Of a DNA stretch of 40,775 bases, positions 1 to 8,012 are shown piece after piece. The translations under genes and the position numbers were made by a program. The notes below the pieces were generated by a model. That model worked only from the letters and a program-made list of their open reading frames with translations, ran no database searches and was not told the DNA's origin. Every line of letters starts with the position of its first letter. Positions within the stretch are counted from its first letter, which is position 1. Source of the DNA: JAHEJB01 sp037969195 (GTDB lineage: Bacteria; Bacteroidota; Rhodothermia; Rhodothermales; Rubricoccaceae); contig JBBKWZ010000119.1 in NCBI GenBank assembly GCA_037969195.1, forward strand, positions 1 to 40,775. The letters run 5' to 3'.

Positions 1-942
1 CGTTTTCGCTCGACCAATATCGTGCGAGTCTGCGCAGTGCAATATCAAATGCGCCGTGTGGGGTCATTCGAAGAGTTCGCCCAACAATGCGATTATTTCG
101 TAGACGCGGCCTCGGGTTACCGTGCCGATTTCGTGCTCTTCCCAGAGATCTTCACACTCCAGCTCCTCTCATTCCTACCACCGCAATCGCCCGGCCAGGC
201 TGCACGAGCAATCGCACAGCACACCGATCAGTACATCGAGCTCTTCCAACAGCTTGCCATCCGGTACGCGGTCAATATCGTTGCGGGATCGCACTACACA
301 GAAAACGCCGGTGACCTCTACAACGTAGCCTACCTGTTCCGGCGCGACGGCTCGATAGACAAGCAGGAAAAGGTGCACATCACACCGAATGAACAGCACT
401 GGTGGGGCGTCCGAGCAGGCAACGATGTTCGCGTCTTCGAAACAGATCGGGGCAAGATTGCCATCGCGATTTGTTATGACGTTGAGTTCCCAGAGCTTGT
501 TCGACTCGCTGCCACAAAAGGTGCGCAAATGCTTTTCGTCCCGTTCTGCACGGATAATCGCCAGGGATACCTCCGTGTGCGCTACTGCGCCCAAGCGCGC
601 GCCATCGAAAACCAGTTCTTTGTGATAACGGCGGGTACGACGGGCAATCTGCCATCGGTTGAGAATTCGGATGTGCACTACGCGCAGTCGGCCATTTTCA
701 CTCCGTCCGATTTCCCGTTCGCGCGCGACGGCATCGCCGCCGAGTGCGAGGCAAACATCGAAGCTCTCGTCACTGCCGATCTCGATCTGGAGCTGCTGCG
801 GCAGAACCGTTTGGACGGCACCGTTCGTCCGTGGACCGACCGACGCCTCGATCTCTACGAAGTGATTGAAAAGGACTCCGTTGGCGCGAATGGCATGGCC
901 CCCGACACTGTGACTCAGGTGACGAGTGGCGTTTCTGGCTAG
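1..942 (+). CDS. Carbon-nitrogen hydrolase (nitrilase superfamily), 5' end outside window
   Basis: Nitrilase-superfamily enzymes hydrolyse amide or nitrile C-N bonds in the cytoplasm; the substrate here is unknown. The Glu-Lys-Cys triad is visible. Counting from the GTG at 22, Glu is near residue 42 in FPEIF, Lys near 117 in EKVHIT and Cys near 151 in AICYDVEFPE. The frame stays open to base 1 and reads RFRSTNIVRVCAVQ before the first hydrolase strand. This looks like a linker, so I treat the gene as entering from the left rather than starting at 22. In Bacteroidota this hydrolase type is often fused behind an N-terminal GNAT acetyltransferase domain; that such a domain lies outside the window is inference. 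The family is secure, the start is not. Confidence 0.85.
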   Translation, partial: RFRSTNIVRVCAVQYQMRRVGSFEEFAQQCDYFVDAASGYRADFVLFPEIFTLQLLSFLPPQSPGQAARAIAQHTDQYIELFQQLAIRYAVNIVAGSHYTENAGDLYNVAYLFRRDGSIDKQEKVHITPNEQHWWGVRAGNDVRVFETDRGKIAIAICYDVEFPELVRLAATKGAQMLFVPFCTDNRQGYLRVRYCAQARAIENQFFVITAGTTGNLPSVENSDVHYAQSAIFTPSDFPFARDGIAAECEANIEALVTADLDLELLRQNRLDGTVRPWTDRRLDLYEVIEKDSVGANGMAPDTVTQVTSGVSG

Positions 943-1133
943 CTGTCTGAACGATGCCCCCGCATCCCTAAGGACGAGTTCTTCGGCGGCCGTTCTGCAG
1001 GAGATACGTATGTCTTCCGCGACCAATGCGGGTGGCCTGCCGGCCGGGGACATATGACCTGAGGAGGCCGAGCAACGGTTCAGGAAGATGCCGGGATGAT
1101 CGCTACATTTACGGCCAGCTAAATTCCGAACCC

Positions 1134-1634
1134 ATGCGTTTCCTCGTCTTTGCAGTTCTTCTGATCGCTACTACTGCATCTGCCCAGACTGAAAACACGC
1201 TCACGCTTTCAGAAGGTGAGACTGGGCAACCTGCTTCTATCGAGGACGTTTCGTTTCTCCTCGGCCATTGGCAAGGCGAGGGCATGGGCGGATTCAATGA
1301 GGAAGTCTGGGGGCAGCCACTCGGCGGAAGCATGGTCGGGTTTTTCCGACATCTTCAGAGCGGCGAACCCTCATTTTCTGAGCTCATGCAGATCTCCGAA
1401 GGAGACAACACACTTGCGCTGAGGCTGAAACACTTCAACCCCGACCTTACGGGATGGGAGACACAAGATGAAGTGGTCACCTTCCCTCTCGTCCGAATCG
1501 AACCAGGAGAGGCGGCGTACTTCCGAGGCCTCACGTATCGGCTCGTTTCTGAAGATCAGCTGATGATCTATCTAGCACTCCACAACAGGGACGGCGTGCA
1601 GGAAGTGAGTTTTGAGCTGCACCGCGTCAACTGA
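1134..1634 (+). CDS. Secreted DUF6265-like protein
   Basis: A 166-residue protein with a signal peptide (MRFLVFAVLLIATTASAQ, probable cleavage after ASA). The mature part begins with a segment containing FLLGHWQGEGMGG, followed by GSMVGFFRH and repeated beta-like strands ending SFELHRVN. This order (xLxGxWxG, then GxMxGxxR) is that of the DUF6265 family of small secreted beta proteins, whose function is unknown. I chose the ATG at 1134 because it begins the signal peptide; the frame is open further upstream but that part looks non-coding. A TACATTTA box at 1104-1111 is a weak candidate for a Bacteroidota-type -7 promoter element. The gene converges on the VOC gene with a 16-base gap. Confidence 0.75.
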   Translation: MRFLVFAVLLIATTASAQTENTLTLSEGETGQPASIEDVSFLLGHWQGEGMGGFNEEVWGQPLGGSMVGFFRHLQSGEPSFSELMQISEGDNTLALRLKHFNPDLTGWETQDEVVTFPLVRIEPGEAAYFRGLTYRLVSEDQLMIYLALHNRDGVQEVSFELHRVN

Positions 1635-1650
1635 GAACCAACGCTGGCTT

Positions 1651-2085
1651 TTATTCTGGGATTGGGCCGACAATGCCCCATGTGTGCCCGAACGGATCAC
1701 GAACCTTGCCCGCGCGGCCGTAAAACTCATCGGTCAGCTCGCGAATAACCTCCGCTCCGGCTTGTACCGCACGGTTGTACCACGCATCTGCGTCTTCGAC
1801 GTTTAGCGAAATCGTGCACGTCGTGCCCCCTAGCGAGCGAGGTGATCGTACACCTGTCATGGCCTCGGGAAACTCGTCCGAGATCATCACATCGCCACCA
1901 TTAATGCGAAGCGTCGCGTGGCCCAGCTTTCCTTCGTAGGGATACGTTTCTCTCACTTCCGCACCGAACGCTTTCTGGAAGAACTCCAGCGCTTCGTCGC
2001 CCTTGTCGACCATCAGGTAGGGAGAAATCGCGGAATAGGATTCGTCGTGTGGCATCTTCTCCGTGGATCGTGCTTGTATTGCCAT
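1651..2085 (-). CDS. VOC family protein (PhnB/glyoxalase-like)
   Basis: A vicinal-oxygen-chelate fold protein of about 144 residues, resembling the PhnB-like group of glyoxalase/bleomycin-resistance proteins. Visible marks are an early segment YLMVDKGDEALEFFQKAFGA, then GHATLRINGGDVMISDE, then a second half with NVEDADAWYNRAVQAGA. It ends with VRDPFGHTWGI, the usual C-terminal strand motif of this group. Proteins of this type are cytoplasmic and dimeric and their substrates are usually unknown; I cannot assign one. Start: the ATG at 2085 (MAIQ) is used. The ATG at 2055 (MPHDESY) is an alternative with a GGAG a few bases upstream. It stands alone between two convergent or divergent neighbours. 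Confidence 0.82.
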   Translation of the reverse strand: MAIQARSTEKMPHDESYSAISPYLMVDKGDEALEFFQKAFGAEVRETYPYEGKLGHATLRINGGDVMISDEFPEAMTGVRSPRSLGGTTCTISLNVEDADAWYNRAVQAGAEVIRELTDEFYGRAGKVRDPFGHTWGIVGPIPE

Positions 2086-2192
2086 GATAAACCACAGAAA
2101 TCGAATCGGACCAGATTCTGATTGCTTTCGATGCACCGTATGAGTCGAGTCCCCTACATTCACGCCTCTCACCTAACCATTCATACTGTTCC

Positions 2193-3701
2193 ATGCGCTG
2201 GGTTCTCTCTCTCTCGTTCGCTTTCCTTCTCGCCGGTTGCTCGGCAACCTCTTCGATTCAATCCACGGCGTCCTCGGCGGCGGCGTCCACACAGGTTTCG
2301 TTTACCATCCTCCAATTGAACGACGTCTACGAAATCACCCCCGTTGAAGGCGGAAGGACCGGCGGAATGGCCCGCGTTGCAACGATCCGCAAACGACTTT
2401 TGGCGGAGAACCCCAATGTGTACACAGTAATGGGAGGGGACTTCTTCAGTCCGTCGGCACTGGGAACGGCTCGCGTAGATGGCGAACGCCTCCGTGGCAA
2501 GCAAATGGTCTCCGTACTGAACACGATGGGCCTTGATCTCGCCACATTTGGAAACCACGAGTTCGATCTGGATGAGGCCGATTTTCTCTTGCGCATGGAG
2601 GAGAGTCAATTCGACTGGGTGTCGACGAATGTGACGGACGCGTCTGGGACGATGTTTATGAACACGGCGCCGCACCGGATCGTCAATTTCTCAAATGCCA
2701 GTGGAAACACGGTCCGCGTGGCCTTTGTGGGCGTTACGCTCGACGCGAACCAAAAGGACTATGTTCAATACGCCGATCCCATCCGATCACTTTACGATGA
2801 GACAGCTTCCCTCGCGGGTAGCTCAGATGCGATCATCGGGCTGACGCATCTTGCGTTGGAGGATGATATACATGTCGCGGTTGAAGTGCCCGCGATTGAC
2901 GTGATCATGGGGGGCCACGAGCACGAGAATGTTGAGCTTTACAGGGGCTCGGATTTCACGCCGATCTTCAAGGCCGATGCGAACGCTCGATCCGTCTACA
3001 TCCACCGGTTTACGTATGACTCGGCAACGGGCAATCTCACGTTGAAATCCGAGCTTATGCCGGTGACTGAAGCGATCCCCGACGACCCGGTGGTCGCTGC
3101 GGTCGTTCAGGAATGGGTTGATATCGCATTCAGCGGCTTCATTGAGCAGGGGTTTGAGCCCAACGCGGTTGTCACAACAACCACCGAGGCTCTCGATGGG
3201 CGCGAGTCGACTATCCGCAACCGACAGACAAACCTCGGCGCGCTGATCGCGGCATCGTTTGTTGCGGAATCGGGAGAAGCCGAAGTTGGCGTGTTCAACG
3301 GCGGCTCCGTTCGCATTGACGACGTGTTGCCTGCTGGCGACGTCTCGCAATATGACCTCATCCGGGTCATGCCCTTTGGCGGAAACGTGCTTACAGTGGC
3401 GATCAAGGGCTCTGTCCTCGCGCAAGCGCTAACGCAGGGCCTGGCCAACAGAGGCACGGGCGGATTTCTGCAAACCGCTAACGTCACCCGGGATGGTGAA
3501 ACGTGGGTGATTGGTGGCGCGCCACTCGATCCCAATCGTACGTATCGCATGGCAACGAACGACTTCCTCGTGTCAGGGCGCGAAGCCGGGCTGGACTTCT
3601 TCAATGTTGAAGAGAACCCCGACATGGAACTCCTCGCGACTCACCGCGACGTTCGGATGTCGACTATTGACGAGTTGCAGCGGCGGTTTGGACGCCCGTA
3701 A
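2193..3701 (+). CDS. 5'-nucleotidase/UshA-family metallophosphatase lipoprotein
   Basis: A 502-residue exported hydrolase of the 5'-nucleotidase/2',3'-cyclic phosphodiesterase family, which releases phosphate from nucleotides outside the cytoplasmic membrane. The N-terminus has a lipobox, LAGC with Cys16, so the protein is probably lipid-anchored. The metallophosphatase domain (about 35-290) shows LND (Asp44), GGD (81-83), GNHEFD (120-125), a later GLTH and MGGHEHEN, all metal-binding motifs. The C-terminal substrate-binding domain (about 310-480) shows NRQTNLGALI, FNGGSVR and VMPFGGNVL. Length and domain order are normal for the family. A strong intrinsic terminator follows at 3711-3744, so the transcript is probably monocistronic. 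Confidence 0.92.
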   Translation: MRWVLSLSFAFLLAGCSATSSIQSTASSAAASTQVSFTILQLNDVYEITPVEGGRTGGMARVATIRKRLLAENPNVYTVMGGDFFSPSALGTARVDGERLRGKQMVSVLNTMGLDLATFGNHEFDLDEADFLLRMEESQFDWVSTNVTDASGTMFMNTAPHRIVNFSNASGNTVRVAFVGVTLDANQKDYVQYADPIRSLYDETASLAGSSDAIIGLTHLALEDDIHVAVEVPAIDVIMGGHEHENVELYRGSDFTPIFKADANARSVYIHRFTYDSATGNLTLKSELMPVTEAIPDDPVVAAVVQEWVDIAFSGFIEQGFEPNAVVTTTTEALDGRESTIRNRQTNLGALIAASFVAESGEAEVGVFNGGSVRIDDVLPAGDVSQYDLIRVMPFGGNVLTVAIKGSVLAQALTQGLANRGTGGFLQTANVTRDGETWVIGGAPLDPNRTYRMATNDFLVSGREAGLDFFNVEENPDMELLATHRDVRMSTIDELQRRFGRP

Positions 3702-3710
3702 CCAGTTTGT

Positions 3711-3744
3711 CGTAGGGCGACGTGCTGGTCGCCCTACGAATTTT
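3711..3744 (+). terminator. Intrinsic terminator after the 5'-nucleotidase gene
   Basis: A perfect 10-bp stem, CGTAGGGCGA (3711-3720) pairing with TCGCCCTACG (3729-3738), encloses an 8-base loop. It is followed by AATTTT. It lies in the 49-base gap between the convergent nucleotidase and lipoprotein genes. The opposite strand lacks a T run, so it works best for the plus strand. Confidence 0.85.
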
Positions 3745-3750
3745 GGCGGC

Positions 3751-4380
3751 CTAGTTCGTACGTAGGTATCGCGCGTCCTCGAACATCATGCGGCCGCCTT
3801 CTGCGGTTTCGTGGATGTCCAGCAGCAGCACATCGCCTGTGCATTCGAACGTCATCATACTACGCTCGGCGGTTTCAAAAAGGCTCTCTAAATCCATTGA
3901 CATGTTGCTGATTTCGCGACCACCAAGCACGACGCGCGAACCCGATGTGAGATCTGCTTCGCCGGGCTCAAAATGAAGCTGGTCGCCATCAATCGTGTAG
4001 GTGGCATCGGCCGTTCCGTTCATCGTCGTCGTCACTTCCATTGCGCCGATTTCAGAGTCCGCGTTGATAGTGATGGCCAGATTCTCCATTGTGTTGCGTG
4101 CGGTTCCATCCGCGCCGAACGCCATCACGCCGCGCCCCGAAGCGCCGCCGAACGCCATTGTTAGTCCGCCGCCTCCCTCTCCAATCATCTCATTGACGCC
4201 ATCCATGTTGATGGACTCGGGATCGACTTCCCACGAACCGACAAGACAATCTCCGCCTGTGCGGTTAATGGATGGCGAGTCAATGCGGGAAACATCCCCT
4301 GCCGTTGACGTGGATCCGTCTGAGTCACCACCACAGCCAAACGCGAAAGGAAGAAGGAGTAAAAGAGCGAAGCGTTTCAT
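3751..4380 (-). CDS. Lipoprotein of unknown function
   Basis: A 209-residue lipoprotein with a short signal peptide, MKRFALLLLLPFAFGC, whose Cys16 is the probable lipidation site. The mature protein begins with a Ser/Gly/Asp-rich linker. A beta-rich region then starts with GDCLVGSWEVD, a pattern seen in many lipocalin-like or 'copper resistance/META-like' lipoproteins. A methionine- and glycine-rich stretch around GEGGGGLTMAFGG is unusual, and there is a paired Cys near the C-terminus (TFECTGDV). I do not recognise a named family. The GxWxxD start and alternating strands suggest an extracytoplasmic beta-barrel-like binding domain (inference). It is a single gene, head to head with the Rieske-glutamate synthase gene across 131 bases that show no clear promoter. 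Confidence 0.7.
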   Translation of the reverse strand: MKRFALLLLLPFAFGCGGDSDGSTSTAGDVSRIDSPSINRTGGDCLVGSWEVDPESINMDGVNEMIGEGGGGLTMAFGGASGRGVMAFGADGTARNTMENLAITINADSEIGAMEVTTTMNGTADATYTIDGDQLHFEPGEADLTSGSRVVLGGREISNMSMDLESLFETAERSMMTFECTGDVLLLDIHETAEGGRMMFEDARYLRTN

Positions 4381-4511
4381 TGGAGTCGGAATTGGTTGTC
4401 ACCAAACGTACGAGTAAAACATCAGACGCTGCACACGCGATGTGAGAGGCCTATGAGGTATCGTAAGCCACACCACACGAACTTTGGACCAATCCTTCCC
4501 ATTGCTCCTCT

Positions 4512-6146
4512 ATGCAACTTCAACCCCCTGCCGCCATCAAAATCGCTAGCTGGAGCGAACTCGAAGACCGCAAGCCAGCGTATGCACTTGTCGCCGATGT
4601 AGATCTCGTCGTAGTTCGCTACGACGACGAAGTATCGGTCTTCTACGGACGATGTCTTCATCGTGGAGCGCTCCTGGCGGATGGCCACGTTGATGGTCCG
4701 AACTTGATCTGCGGCGTTCACAACTGGGATTACCGGCTGGATTCTGGTGTCAGTGCCTACAACAACGAAGAGGCGCTTTACCGTTTCGACGCGTGGATTG
4801 ACCCGAGCGAGGACGCCGTATTTGTAGACGAGGACGAGGTGATCGAGTGGGCGGAGGACAACCCGCAGCCCTATGATCGCGAAGCCTACCTGGGGCTCTA
4901 TGCGGATGTCCACGGCGCGGAAGAGGAGCCTTACAACAACTACATCCAGAACCTCGCGAAGAAGGGCGTCAAGGGTATTGGACACCATGGAGCCGTCACG
5001 GCGATGGGCGTTCCGCTGACCGATTTGCCACGATGGAACGACATCCAGCTGCTGACCGCCCAGCTAGCGACACGTCCGCTGGCAGATGATGACCCGGTGG
5101 GTACGGAGCTGGTCATCGGTCCGAACGCCAAAAAGCCGCTGCACCTTGAAATCCCTCTTTTCGTCAGCGATATGAGCTACGGCGCGTTGAACGAGGAGTC
5201 CAAGACCGCGCTTGCTATGGGTGCTGAAATGGCGGGAACGGGGATTTGCTCAGGCGAGGGCGGGATGCTCCCCGAAGAGCAACAAGCCAACTCGCGCTAC
5301 TTCTACGAACTGGCTTCAGCGCGCTTTGGATGGAGCCTCGACAAAGTCCAAACCGTGCAGGCCTTCCATTTCAAAGGTGGACAGGGAGCCAAAACAGGCA
5401 CCGGAGGGCATCTTCCCGGCGAAAAAGTGGTTGGGAAGATTGCCGAGGTGCGAGGCCTTGAACCCGGCACTCCTGCTGTTAGCCCACCTACCTTCCCCGA
5501 CCTGAAAACTGTTGAAGACTTTCGGCGTGTGGCCGAAGAAGTCCGCGAAGAGAGCGGCGGCATCCCAATCGGATTCAAGCTATCCGCCCAGCACATCGAA
5601 GCCGACATCGACTTCGCGCTAGATGCTTCGGCTGATTACATCATCCTTGATGGGCGAGGCGGAGCCACCGGTGCAGCTCCGGAGGTATTCAAAAACAATA
5701 TTTCGGTCCCAACGCTTGCGGCCTTGGCGCGAGCACGCCGCCATTTGGATGCACGTGGTGCTGATGGTGTGACCCTCATTATCACAGGCGGATTGCGAAC
5801 CGAATCCGACTTCGTGAAAGCGCTCGCTCTCGGCGCTGATGGGGTTGCCGTGGCCAACTCCGCCTTGCAGGCAATCGGTTGCCTCGGGATGCGTGCCTGC
5901 CACACGAACAACTGCCCTGTGGGCATCGCGACGCAAAAGCCGAATCTGCGCGCTCGAATCAAAGTTGCAGCTTCAGCGCGGCAACTGGCGAACTACTTCG
6001 AGGCAACCGTTCACCTTATGCAAGTCCTCGCCCGCGCGTGCGGCCATGACCATTTGAACGGCTTCGGTATCAACGACCTTACGACGTGGAAACGGGATAT
6101 CGCGCGCCTGACGGGTGTGAAGTATGCGGGCGTTGAGCCGGTCTGA
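4512..6146 (+). CDS. Rieske-domain/glutamate synthase (FMN, 3Fe-4S) fusion protein
   Basis: A 544-residue protein with two parts. Residues 1-105 are a Rieske [2Fe-2S] domain: the ligand pattern Cys48-x-His50 ... Cys67-x2-His70 is complete. Residues about 135-525 are the FMN-binding domain of glutamate synthase. It has SDMSYGALNEESK, a glycine-rich GGQGAKTGTGGHLPG loop, a TIM-barrel segment DYIILDGRGGATGAAP, and the 3Fe-4S cysteines Cys457, Cys463 and Cys468 in CLGMRACHTNNCPVG. There is no glutamine amidotransferase domain, so ammonia or another small substrate must come from elsewhere. Electrons could enter through the Rieske centre (inference). Classical GltB has about 1,500 residues. No gltD-like partner is adjacent, so the true reaction is uncertain. 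Confidence 0.88.
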   Translation: MQLQPPAAIKIASWSELEDRKPAYALVADVDLVVVRYDDEVSVFYGRCLHRGALLADGHVDGPNLICGVHNWDYRLDSGVSAYNNEEALYRFDAWIDPSEDAVFVDEDEVIEWAEDNPQPYDREAYLGLYADVHGAEEEPYNNYIQNLAKKGVKGIGHHGAVTAMGVPLTDLPRWNDIQLLTAQLATRPLADDDPVGTELVIGPNAKKPLHLEIPLFVSDMSYGALNEESKTALAMGAEMAGTGICSGEGGMLPEEQQANSRYFYELASARFGWSLDKVQTVQAFHFKGGQGAKTGTGGHLPGEKVVGKIAEVRGLEPGTPAVSPPTFPDLKTVEDFRRVAEEVREESGGIPIGFKLSAQHIEADIDFALDASADYIILDGRGGATGAAPEVFKNNISVPTLAALARARRHLDARGADGVTLIITGGLRTESDFVKALALGADGVAVANSALQAIGCLGMRACHTNNCPVGIATQKPNLRARIKVAASARQLANYFEATVHLMQVLARACGHDHLNGFGINDLTTWKRDIARLTGVKYAGVEPV

Positions 6147-6171
6147 TAACCCTCGAGATCTCTAGATAACT

Positions 6172-7824
6172 TTAACTGCCGAGCATTTCTTCCTTGACCT
6201 TACTCGGAATAAGAATAAAATCCCCGCCCTCATGTGAGCCAAAGTTTCCATGAATCGGCATATTGATGTTCTTGTCGCAATAAGCCTTCAACTCCTCGAA
6301 GGTAAGTAAATCATCTTTCTGGACTGATTCGTTACCCTTGCTTTTTAACGCATCCAACAAATTACGTGCGAAAGGTGAATGCAATTCTTCCCCTTCCTTG
6401 ACTACACCTGCACCTGAGGCGATAAAGTTACGCGATTTAAACATGAGCTTCCGATCGAGATATTCTTTCTTGCCAACCGATTCGTAAGTGACCTTGGAGC
6501 TCTTCTCCTCTACGGTTTTTTCCAGTTCTTTCAGCTGTTCCTTTTGTTCTGGTGTGAAATCATAGCTAGTCCTGGTATTGTATCCGAATGTTCCACCGAA
6601 ACAAACATCTATAACCAGCAGAATACGCTTGAAATTGAAGTTATCCACAATCTTCTGCAAGTTGACAAATTGGTAATAAGATCTCATGCCCGGGTCCTGT
6701 TTCAGTAATTCTGAATCGTTTAGCACGAAAAAGCCATCCTTATGAAGTTGATCTTCAAAATGACCATGGCCAGCAAAAAATAAAATCAGATTTTGTTTAT
6801 CCTGTAATTTCGAGTATCCAATCAATGCTTTTTGCAGGTCATCATACGTCGCATTTTGCAGGAATTGGGTTTCGTAGCCATACTCTACCTTCAGAATCTC
6901 TGCCACTTTTGTCCCATCCTCTATTGGGTTTTTTAAATTCCACCAATCATATGCCACATATTCATTGATGCCTATAACGAGGGCGTAATCCTGAGGTCCC
7001 TCCGCGGTTTTCTTTTTAACGCGATTAGCCAAATGGTCTTTCCCACGCGTGTTCCCAATTGCCGTTGCGGTGTTTACATAGTCCCTTTCATAGAAGATTC
7101 TGGAATAGAACCAATTGTATTCAGTTGGGATCAATTCTAAAGACTGCTGCTTTTTTAGTATCTCAAACTCAACCTGCTTTCTGCGTTTAGGATCAAATAT
7201 GTAAAGTAGATTAGTATCTATACCTGTCAGTGTATGGGTCAATGCGCCGCCTTCGCTATCCTCGGTAGCCCACCCTTCCGTGCAGATTATTACGCGGTTA
7301 CGATCAGTGAGCTGGGTAATTTCGGGGTCCTGGCCCGACAACTCAGAGATCAAGCCTTCCTGCATTCCCTCTTCTGTGCAAAGATCGAGAATGATCAACT
7401 GTCGCTTGCATTCTATTTGGGAGGTTAAACTTTGTAGTTTTTTCAGGGACAAAGCAGATTCGATGGCCTCTTTGCCATCCTTCCATTCCAGTCTATCCGG
7501 CGGATGGGTGAATAGCCTAAATCCATCCATGGAGTCACTCACTCCTGCTAAAAAGACCACTAAAAGGTCATCAGGCCTGGCGTCTCTAAGGATCTTTTCA
7601 AAGCTTTCGCTTATTTGGTCAAGGGTGGCCTCTTCATCACAATGCAAATAAATATTGAGCTCACCGAAAGCGACGCCAGTATCTCTACTGTCCTTTTCGA
7701 TCTTGTCAATAATGGACTGAGCGTCCTTTTTGCATGACACCACATTAAAAGGGGGTGAAGGGTGTCCGTTGCGGTCGATTCCCACAGAGATAACATGAAT
7801 CGCTGGCTTCAGTCCAAGTCCCAT
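6172..7824 (-). CDS. Tandem caspase-like (peptidase C14) protein, first domain degenerate
   Basis: A 550-residue protein with two caspase-like folds. The C-terminal one (about 278-540) starts with YALVIGINEY and has the catalytic His353 in FFAGHGHF and Cys408 in VIDVCFGG. It ends with EGGDFILIP, typical of bacterial caspase-like proteases. The N-terminal one (about 8-240) follows the same plan: HVISVGID, a CKKDAQSI helix, VVFLAGVSD and IILDLCTEE. Its Cys149 is kept but Val95 stands where His is expected, so it is probably inactive. No TPR, transmembrane or other effector domain is seen. The gene is AT-rich: sampled lines at 6721 and 7081 contain 23 and 21 G/C of 60, against 39 at 5881. That suggests transfer. 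It has no partner gene in an operon. Confidence 0.85.
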   Translation of the reverse strand: MGLGLKPAIHVISVGIDRNGHPSPPFNVVSCKKDAQSIIDKIEKDSRDTGVAFGELNIYLHCDEEATLDQISESFEKILRDARPDDLLVVFLAGVSDSMDGFRLFTHPPDRLEWKDGKEAIESALSLKKLQSLTSQIECKRQLIILDLCTEEGMQEGLISELSGQDPEITQLTDRNRVIICTEGWATEDSEGGALTHTLTGIDTNLLYIFDPKRRKQVEFEILKKQQSLELIPTEYNWFYSRIFYERDYVNTATAIGNTRGKDHLANRVKKKTAEGPQDYALVIGINEYVAYDWWNLKNPIEDGTKVAEILKVEYGYETQFLQNATYDDLQKALIGYSKLQDKQNLILFFAGHGHFEDQLHKDGFFVLNDSELLKQDPGMRSYYQFVNLQKIVDNFNFKRILLVIDVCFGGTFGYNTRTSYDFTPEQKEQLKELEKTVEEKSSKVTYESVGKKEYLDRKLMFKSRNFIASGAGVVKEGEELHSPFARNLLDALKSKGNESVQKDDLLTFEELKAYCDKNINMPIHGNFGSHEGGDFILIPSKVKEEMLGS

Positions 7825-7843
7825 AGCTGATTACGTATTTGGC

Positions 7844-7854
7844 GTCACAGTGAC
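7844..7854. promoter_or_regulatory. 11-bp palindrome upstream of the caspase-like gene
   Basis: GTCACAGTGAC is a perfect odd-length palindrome lying 20-30 bases upstream of the ATG at 7824. Its position fits a repressor operator over a promoter or leader, but it is short and could be chance. Apart from this, the 188-base gap to 8013 shows nothing I can name. Confidence 0.25.
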
Positions 7855-8012
7855 CCAGAATGTGAAGTTGAGGTAAAGTACGATAGGTCTCTATAATCGG
7901 GTAAGGCTTAGCGTGGAGCATAATCACTCCGTCAAACCGCAATTAAGCATCGAGCCAGGGCGCACGAGGTACTTCGATTCGCTACGGTCTCCTAGGCTGC
8001 CGTTTCCTTACT

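Noticed and set aside
175..1053. A 292-codon minus-strand open frame across the nitrilase gene
   Set aside because: It mirrors the strongly supported nitrilase on the plus strand, has no recognisable domain and contains the low-complexity pattern of antisense frames.
1026..1133. An upstream extension of the DUF6265-like protein to 1026
   Set aside because: The extra 36 codons lack any family similarity and precede a perfectly placed signal peptide at 1134.
6146..6172. Terminator in the 26-base gap around the GAGATCTC palindrome
   Set aside because: The palindrome leaves no loop and no T run follows, so it is not a credible terminator.
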